From the NCBI RefSeq assembly GCF_002102255.1, contig NZ_LQPH01000173.1:212046-276045 (forward strand): a stretch of 64,000 nt of DNA, given 5' to 3'. The DNA is from Mycobacterium nebraskense. Its GTDB lineage: Bacteria; Actinomycetota; Actinomycetes; Mycobacteriales; Mycobacteriaceae. The notes under the pieces are model-generated. The model searched no databases, was not told where the DNA came from, and was given only the letters and a program-made list of their open reading frames with translations. A program made the position numbers and the translations under genes. This document shows, piece after piece, positions 59,673-64,000 of this stretch (position 1 is its first letter; each line of letters starts with the position of its first letter).

Positions 59673-61421
59673 ATGACTTACGACCTGATCATCCGCAACG
59701 GCACCATCGTCGACGGGCTGGGCGGTGAGCCATACGTCGGCGACGTTGCGGTGCGAGACGGCGTCATCAAGAAGGTGGGAGCCGTCGGTCACGACGGGTC
59801 ACTTCAAGGCGAAGCCGCGGAGCGGGAGATCGACGCCACCGGGCTGCTGGTCACCCCGGGCTTCGTCGACCTGCACACCCACTACGACGGCCAATCCATC
59901 TGGTCGGAACGCCTGACGCCGTCGTCGGCGCACGGGGTCACCACGGTGGTCATGGGCAACTGCGGGGTCGGCTTCGCCCCATGCCGCCAGGAGGACCACG
60001 ACGTCCTCGTCGACGTGATGGCCGGCGTCGAGGACATTCCCGGCGTCGTCATGACCGACGGCCTGCCCTGGACGTGGGAGACGTTCCCCGAATACATGGA
60101 CGCGCTGGACTCCGGCAGGCGTGACATCGACGTCGCCGCGTACCTGCCGCACTCCCCGCTGCGCGTCTACGTGATGGGCCAGCGCGGCGCCGACCGCGAG
60201 CCGGCCACCGCCGAGGACCTCGCCAAGATGCGGGCGCTGGCCAAGGAGGCGGTCGAGGCCGGAGCGCTGGGCTTCGCGTCGTCCCGGTTGACCATCCACA
60301 AGACGGAAAGCGGCTCGCCCATCCCGAGTTACGACGCCGCCCGGGAGGAGATCGAAGAGATCGCCCGCGGTGTCGTCGACGGCGGCGGTGGCCTGCTGCA
60401 GTTCGTGCCGGACATCCCGGCCGGCGGGTACGAACACGTGCTGCAGACGGTGTTCGACGTGGCCGAGGACGTCGGCCTGCCCCTCACCTTCACCCTCGTC
60501 GTCGCCAACGCCGGCGACCCGACGTGGGAGGACGCCATCACGATGATCGAGAAGGCCAACGCGGCGGGCGGCGACATCACCGCGCAGCTGCTGCCACGCC
60601 CGATCGGGCTGATCATCGGGCTGCAGCTGTCCGCCAACCCATTCGTGCTCTACCCCAGCTACCGCGAGATCGCGCACTTGCCGCTGGCCGAGCGGGTCGC
60701 CGAGATGCGCAAGCCGGAGGTGCGCGCCCGCATCCTGGCCGACAAGCCCGGCCACGGTCACCCGATCCTGTACGTGGCTCAGATGTGGGACTGGATCTAC
60801 CCGCTGGGCGACACCCCCGACTACGAGCCCGACCCGTCCACTTCCATCGGCGCCCGCGCGCGGGCGCGCGGGGTGAACCCGATGGAGGAGGCCTACGACC
60901 GGCTGCTCGACGACGACGGCCGCGCCATGCTGTTGGTGGCCACCAGCAACCTGCAGGGCAACTCGCTGGACACCGTCGGGAAGCTGCTGCACCGCGACGA
61001 CGTGGTGCTGGGGCTCGGCGACGGCGGCGCGCACTACGGGATGATCTGCGACGCCAGCTACTCGACGTACTTCCTGGCGCACTGGGCACGCGACCGGAAG
61101 TCGGGGCGGTTCACGGTTCCGGAGGCCGTCCGCGAACTCACCTCGGTGCCGGCCCGCGTCGCCGGGCTGGGTGACCGCGGCCGGATCGCCGCCGGGTACA
61201 AGGCCGACCTCAATGTCATCGATCACGCCGCGTTGCGGCTGCACAAGCCCGTGATCACCTACGACCTGCCGGCCGGGGGGCGGCGCCTGGACCAGACCGC
61301 CGACGGGTACGTGGCAACGATCGTGGCCGGTGAAGTGATCGCGGAGAACGGCGTGCCCACCGAGGCTCGCCCGGGCAAGTTGGTCCGCGGTCGGCAAGCC
61401 CGCCCGGTACCCGCGCAATAA
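59673..61421 (+). CDS. N-acyl-D-amino-acid deacylase family amidohydrolase
   Basis: A 582-aa metal-dependent hydrolase of the D-aminoacylase type. An N-terminal beta-sandwich (LIIRNGTIVDGLGGEPYVGD) leads to the metal site H68-T-H70 in FVDLHTHYDGQ. GVTTVVMGNCGVGFAPC and the C-terminal GDGGAHYGMICDAS are family blocks. GRIAAGYKADLNVID is the late amidohydrolase signature. Probable substrate: an N-acyl amino acid or a cyclic amide. It is divergent from the DinB-like gene. Confidence 0.88.
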   Translation: MTYDLIIRNGTIVDGLGGEPYVGDVAVRDGVIKKVGAVGHDGSLQGEAAEREIDATGLLVTPGFVDLHTHYDGQSIWSERLTPSSAHGVTTVVMGNCGVGFAPCRQEDHDVLVDVMAGVEDIPGVVMTDGLPWTWETFPEYMDALDSGRRDIDVAAYLPHSPLRVYVMGQRGADREPATAEDLAKMRALAKEAVEAGALGFASSRLTIHKTESGSPIPSYDAAREEIEEIARGVVDGGGGLLQFVPDIPAGGYEHVLQTVFDVAEDVGLPLTFTLVVANAGDPTWEDAITMIEKANAAGGDITAQLLPRPIGLIIGLQLSANPFVLYPSYREIAHLPLAERVAEMRKPEVRARILADKPGHGHPILYVAQMWDWIYPLGDTPDYEPDPSTSIGARARARGVNPMEEAYDRLLDDDGRAMLLVATSNLQGNSLDTVGKLLHRDDVVLGLGDGGAHYGMICDASYSTYFLAHWARDRKSGRFTVPEAVRELTSVPARVAGLGDRGRIAAGYKADLNVIDHAALRLHKPVITYDLPAGGRRLDQTADGYVATIVAGEVIAENGVPTEARPGKLVRGRQARPVPAQ

Positions 61422-61459
61422 CGCCACCAAAACCGCCAGATCCCGGGTAAGTTGAGCCG

Positions 61460-62065
61460 GTGACGAGCCCGCATTTTGCGTGGTTGCCGCCAGAAGTCAA
61501 CTCGGCACGAATCTTCTCGGGTCCCGGAGCCGGGCCGCTGCTTGCTGCCGCGGAAGCCTGGGACGGCCTGGCCGAAGACCTGGCATCGTCAGCGTCGTCG
61601 TTTTCTTCGGTGACGTCAAATCTTGCCAACGGGTCCTGGCAGGGCCCGTCGTCGGCGGCGATGATGGCCCTCGCCACGCACTACGTGAGCTGGCTCAGCG
61701 CGGCGGCGGCCCAGGCCGAGGCGGTATCCAGCCAGGCCTCGGCCGTCGCGGCCGCGTTCGAAGGGGCGCTGGCGGCCACGGTGCAGCCCGCGGTCGTCGC
61801 GGCCAACCGCGCGCTGGCGCACGCGTTGTCGGCCACCAACTGGCTGGGCCAGAACACCCCCGCGATCGCCGACATCGAGGCCGCCTACGACCAGATGTGG
61901 GCGTCGGACGTGGCCGCGATGTACGGCTACCACGCCGACGCGTCGGCGGCCGTGGAGAAATTGGCGCCGTGGCAGCAGGTCCTGCAGAACCTGGGTTTCC
62001 ACTTCAGCAGCAGCGGTCAGCTGACATTCGGCCTCCCGGCGGCGCGGGTCCCGCGCACGCTCTGA
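61460..62065 (+). CDS. Short PPE protein (PPE domain only)
   Basis: 201 aa from a GTG. FAWLPPEVNSARIFSGPGAGPLLAAAEAWDGLA is the PPE start, SWQGPSSAAMMALATHYVSWL has the WxG, and NWLGQNTPAIADIEAAYDQMWASDVAAMYGYH is the family block. Almost nothing follows the domain, so it is a minimal PPE. No PE gene is adjacent. It lies 38 nt after the amidohydrolase gene. Confidence 0.9.
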   Translation: MTSPHFAWLPPEVNSARIFSGPGAGPLLAAAEAWDGLAEDLASSASSFSSVTSNLANGSWQGPSSAAMMALATHYVSWLSAAAAQAEAVSSQASAVAAAFEGALAATVQPAVVAANRALAHALSATNWLGQNTPAIADIEAAYDQMWASDVAAMYGYHADASAAVEKLAPWQQVLQNLGFHFSSSGQLTFGLPAARVPRTL

Positions 62066-62094
62066 CGGTGCCGCCCGCGCCTATCCTGAGCATC

Positions 62095-62502
62095 ATGCGC
62101 ACGAAAAAGAGGGTGGACATCGAACGGCTCGCCGCCGCTCTCCCCGACTACCCGTACGCGTACCTGGTCACGGTCGACGACGACTATCGCGTGCACACCG
62201 TGACGGTCGAGCCGCAGATGCGCGAGGCGACCATCGACGTCGGCCTCATCGGCGGCCGCACCCAACAGAATCTGGCCCAGCGCCGCGACGTCACCCTGTT
62301 GTGGCCCCCGACCGAGCCGGGCGGCTATTCGCTGATCGTCGACGGCGCGGCCGAGGTGACCCTTGAAAACCCAGCCGGGGACACCGTTCGCTTGAGCGTC
62401 GTGCCCACCCGCGCGCTGTTGCACCGCGACGCCGACCCCGACTCGCCGGAGGCGGCCAAGGGCTGCCTGCACGACTGCGTGGTGTTCTCACTACCCGCCT
62501 AG
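62095..62502 (+). CDS. Pyridoxamine 5'-phosphate oxidase-like / split beta-barrel protein
   Basis: 135 aa from an ATG at 62095, 29 nt after the PPE stop. The fold is suggested by DYPYAYLVTVDDDYRVHTVTVE, GLIGGRTQQNLAQRRDVTLLWPP and YSLIVDGAAEV. It may bind FMN or F420. The residues before 62095 in the open frame belong to the PPE gene in another phase and are not part of it. Confidence 0.75.
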   Translation: MRTKKRVDIERLAAALPDYPYAYLVTVDDDYRVHTVTVEPQMREATIDVGLIGGRTQQNLAQRRDVTLLWPPTEPGGYSLIVDGAAEVTLENPAGDTVRLSVVPTRALLHRDADPDSPEAAKGCLHDCVVFSLPA

Positions 62503-62524
62503 GGCGCGCCGTACAGTCTCATCC

Positions 62525-63094
62525 GTGAGCCGCGTTGCACCGATCGCCCCGCCGTGGAGCGAGGAAGATGCCACTGGAATCAACAGCTGGGGTCACCCGG
62601 ACCGCACCTATGAGCCGCTGCTTTTGGTGCGCTGCCTGCAGCGCCACCCAGTACTGGCCACCCGGCTGCGCAAACTCGGCGAATCACTTTATGTCGCAGC
62701 GCTTTTGCCGGCCCGGACGCGCACGATCGCGATCTTGCGCACCTGCGCGCTGGTCGGTTGCGAGTACGAGTGGGGCGGGCAGGCGGCGTTCTGGGGTCCG
62801 ATCGCGGGCGTCAGCGACGACGAGTGCGACGCGTTGGTGACCGGCGGCAAGGAGGCTTCTGCCGACCCGCGGTGGAGCCCGGCGGAACGGACGCTGATCG
62901 AGGCGGTGGACGAGCTGGAGCGCACCGGTTCGTGGTCGGAGGCGACGTGGATAGCACTGGGGCGCTTCCTGACCGACGAGCAGCGAATCGAATTGCTCAC
63001 GGCCGTCGGCTGGTATCGCACGATCTGCACGCTGTGCAACGCACTCGCGCTTCCGGTGGAGGGCTGGATGCGGCGCTGGCCCTCAGCTGGCTGA
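62525..63094 (+). CDS. Carboxymuconolactone decarboxylase (AhpD-like) family protein
   Basis: 189 aa from a GTG. RTIAILRTCALVGCEYEWGGQAAFWGPIAGVSDDE is the CMD core with a single Cys, and no CxxC. The C-terminus has RIELLTAVGWYRTICTLCNALALPVEGWMRRW. It is a second member of this family in the window (the other follows ramB). It lies 22 nt after the PNPOx-like gene and overlaps the convergent SDR by 12 nt. Confidence 0.82.
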   Translation: MSRVAPIAPPWSEEDATGINSWGHPDRTYEPLLLVRCLQRHPVLATRLRKLGESLYVAALLPARTRTIAILRTCALVGCEYEWGGQAAFWGPIAGVSDDECDALVTGGKEASADPRWSPAERTLIEAVDELERTGSWSEATWIALGRFLTDEQRIELLTAVGWYRTICTLCNALALPVEGWMRRWPSAG

Positions 63095-63919
63095 CCGGTC
63101 GCGGCCCAAGTCTCTTCGAAGGCCCGGATGCTGGTTCTTCAACAGCGGCAGCAGCAGCCGTCGCGGCATGAACTGGAACAGCCGGGTGCTGAGTTGGCTT
63201 GGCAGCCCGGCGATCACCGTGCCGCGGTCGTGCTCGAGCGCGTCGACTCCGGTGCGCGCCACCTCACGCGACGGCATCCAGAGGAACTTCGGGAAGGCGT
63301 CGGCGAATTTACGCTCGTCCATGCCCGCGTTCTTCAGGAACTCGGTGCGCACCGGTCCCGGGCACAGCAGCGCGACGGTGACACCGGTGCCGGCGAGTTC
63401 GCCACGCACTCCCTCGGTGTAGGTCTTCACGAACGCCTTGGTGGCGGCGTAGCCGGCTTGCCCCGGGAAGGGGTGGTAGCCCGCGGTGGATCCGACGTTG
63501 AGGATCGCGCCGCGTCCGCGCGGCACCATCTGCTGGACCGCGCGGGTGGTCAGATCGATGACGGCCTCGACGTTGACCCGCACCTGGGCGATCTCGTCGT
63601 CGACACGCGTCTTCGTCACCGATCCGATGGTGCCGATGCCGGCGTTGTTGACGAGGATGTCGGTGGTCAGCCCGCGGCGGTCGACCTCGTCGAGGAGGCC
63701 GGCGCGGGCTGCGGAATCCGCGACGTCGCAGGCGATCACCTCAACACGGACGCGGGAGGCGAGTTCGTCGGCCAGCTCGCGCAACCGGTCTTCGCGGCGG
63801 GCGACGAGCGTGACGCCGTGACCGCGGTCGGCCAGCTCGCGCGCGATGTCGGCGCCGATGCCCGACGACGCGCCGGTCACGACGGCGGTGCTGGTGGGTG
63901 AGGGAGTCGGAAGGGCCAC
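63083..63919 (-). CDS. Short-chain dehydrogenase/reductase
   Basis: A 278-aa classical SDR with TGASSGIGADIARELADRG, NNAGIGTIG, and the catalytic Ser and Tyr/Lys in NVGSTAGYHPFPGQAGYAATKAF. The C-terminal extension (RLFQFMPRRLLLPLLKNQHPG) is basic and hydrophobic, as in membrane-associated SDRs of the Rv0945/DltE kind. The substrate is unknown. The remaining 81 nt to the window end hold no supported gene. Confidence 0.88.
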   Translation of the reverse strand: MALPTPSPTSTAVVTGASSGIGADIARELADRGHGVTLVARREDRLRELADELASRVRVEVIACDVADSAARAGLLDEVDRRGLTTDILVNNAGIGTIGSVTKTRVDDEIAQVRVNVEAVIDLTTRAVQQMVPRGRGAILNVGSTAGYHPFPGQAGYAATKAFVKTYTEGVRGELAGTGVTVALLCPGPVRTEFLKNAGMDERKFADAFPKFLWMPSREVARTGVDALEHDRGTVIAGLPSQLSTRLFQFMPRRLLLPLLKNQHPGLRRDLGRDRSAS

Positions 63920-64000
63920 GCGTTTCTCCTATGTCAAGCCGCTGCCGGTTGGCACGGCCGATTGTGGGTTTGTTGGTCGGTGTGGAGGTGGCCAAAGACA

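Noticed and set aside
59799..61430. 543-codon minus-strand ORF
   Set aside because: Antisense to the D-aminoacylase-family gene. No known family.

Overview
This window is a GC-rich chromosomal segment from a slow-growing mycobacterium, most like the Mycobacterium avium complex. The evidence is the set of mycobacterial marker genes (mycolic acid cyclopropane synthases cmaA2, pcaA and umaA; mycothiol gene mshA; heparin-binding hemagglutinin hbhA; PPE proteins; MmpS/MmpL; EsxE/EsxF-type WXG100 proteins). The gene order also follows M. tuberculosis Rv0510 to about Rv0450, as I remember it, read in reverse. Species assignment is inference; no database was searched.

Layout. 1-3.2 kb: haem genes hemC (cut by the window edge) and hemA, a glutaredoxin-like gene, and an EsxF/EsxE-type pair. 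3.4-5.8 kb: serB1-type phosphatase, a HadD-like MaoC dehydratase and cmaA2, closed by a strong bidirectional terminator. 5.9-13.4 kb (minus strand): acyltransferase, galE2, 33-residue ribosomal protein bS22, a BldC-like regulator, proC, a thioesterase-fold gene, a TIM-barrel isomerase, a membrane protein and the Ppx/GppA gene ppx1. 13.5-18.4 kb: a cysteine-rich protein, then a FadR-type regulator facing a translationally coupled three-gene operon that ends in a GMC oxidoreductase. 18.5-20.4 kb: an apparently accessory PPE gene and a Nudix hydrolase. 20.4-26.6 kb: senX3-regX3, gpm1, a YbjN-like gene, mshA and a ROK regulator. 26.7-37.5 kb: SDR, L,D-transpeptidase lipoprotein, murB, DUF2505, nitrilase-type amidase, DUF2993 protein, deoC, secreted and membrane genes, hbhA, XRE regulator, DUF445 and TetR.

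37.6-45.4 kb: pcaA and umaA (convergent), fadB2, isocitrate lyase aceA with its likely regulator ramB nearby, a thioesterase, a CMD-family protein and a membrane protein. 45.4-53.6 kb: lpdC, small membrane proteins, an aldehyde dehydrogenase with its DUF779 partner, prolyl oligopeptidase, echA2 and the secreted Rv0455c-type siderophore-export factor. 53.6-58.2 kb: a degraded mmpL 3' end, then mmpL4-mmpS4-tetR on one strand with a tandem 23-bp operator-like repeat at the tetR start. 58.2-64 kb: accessory metabolic genes (membrane protein, DinB-fold, D-aminoacylase family, short PPE, PNPOx-like, CMD family, SDR).

The main themes are cell-envelope lipid and peptidoglycan synthesis, fatty-acid-linked carbon metabolism (aceA, fadB2, ramB, thioesterases, FadR), phosphate sensing, and export (MmpL4/S4 with Rv0455c; Esx pair; PPEs). 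I found no tRNA, rRNA, CRISPR array, IS element or prophage. No intergenic stretch exceeds 300 bases. The most interesting points are the EsxF/E pair without a cpnT-like toxin gene, the eroded second mmpL, the tandem tetR operator, a triple 11-bp repeat upstream of senX3, and the palindrome-controlled operon with a Cys-cluster GMC oxidoreductase.
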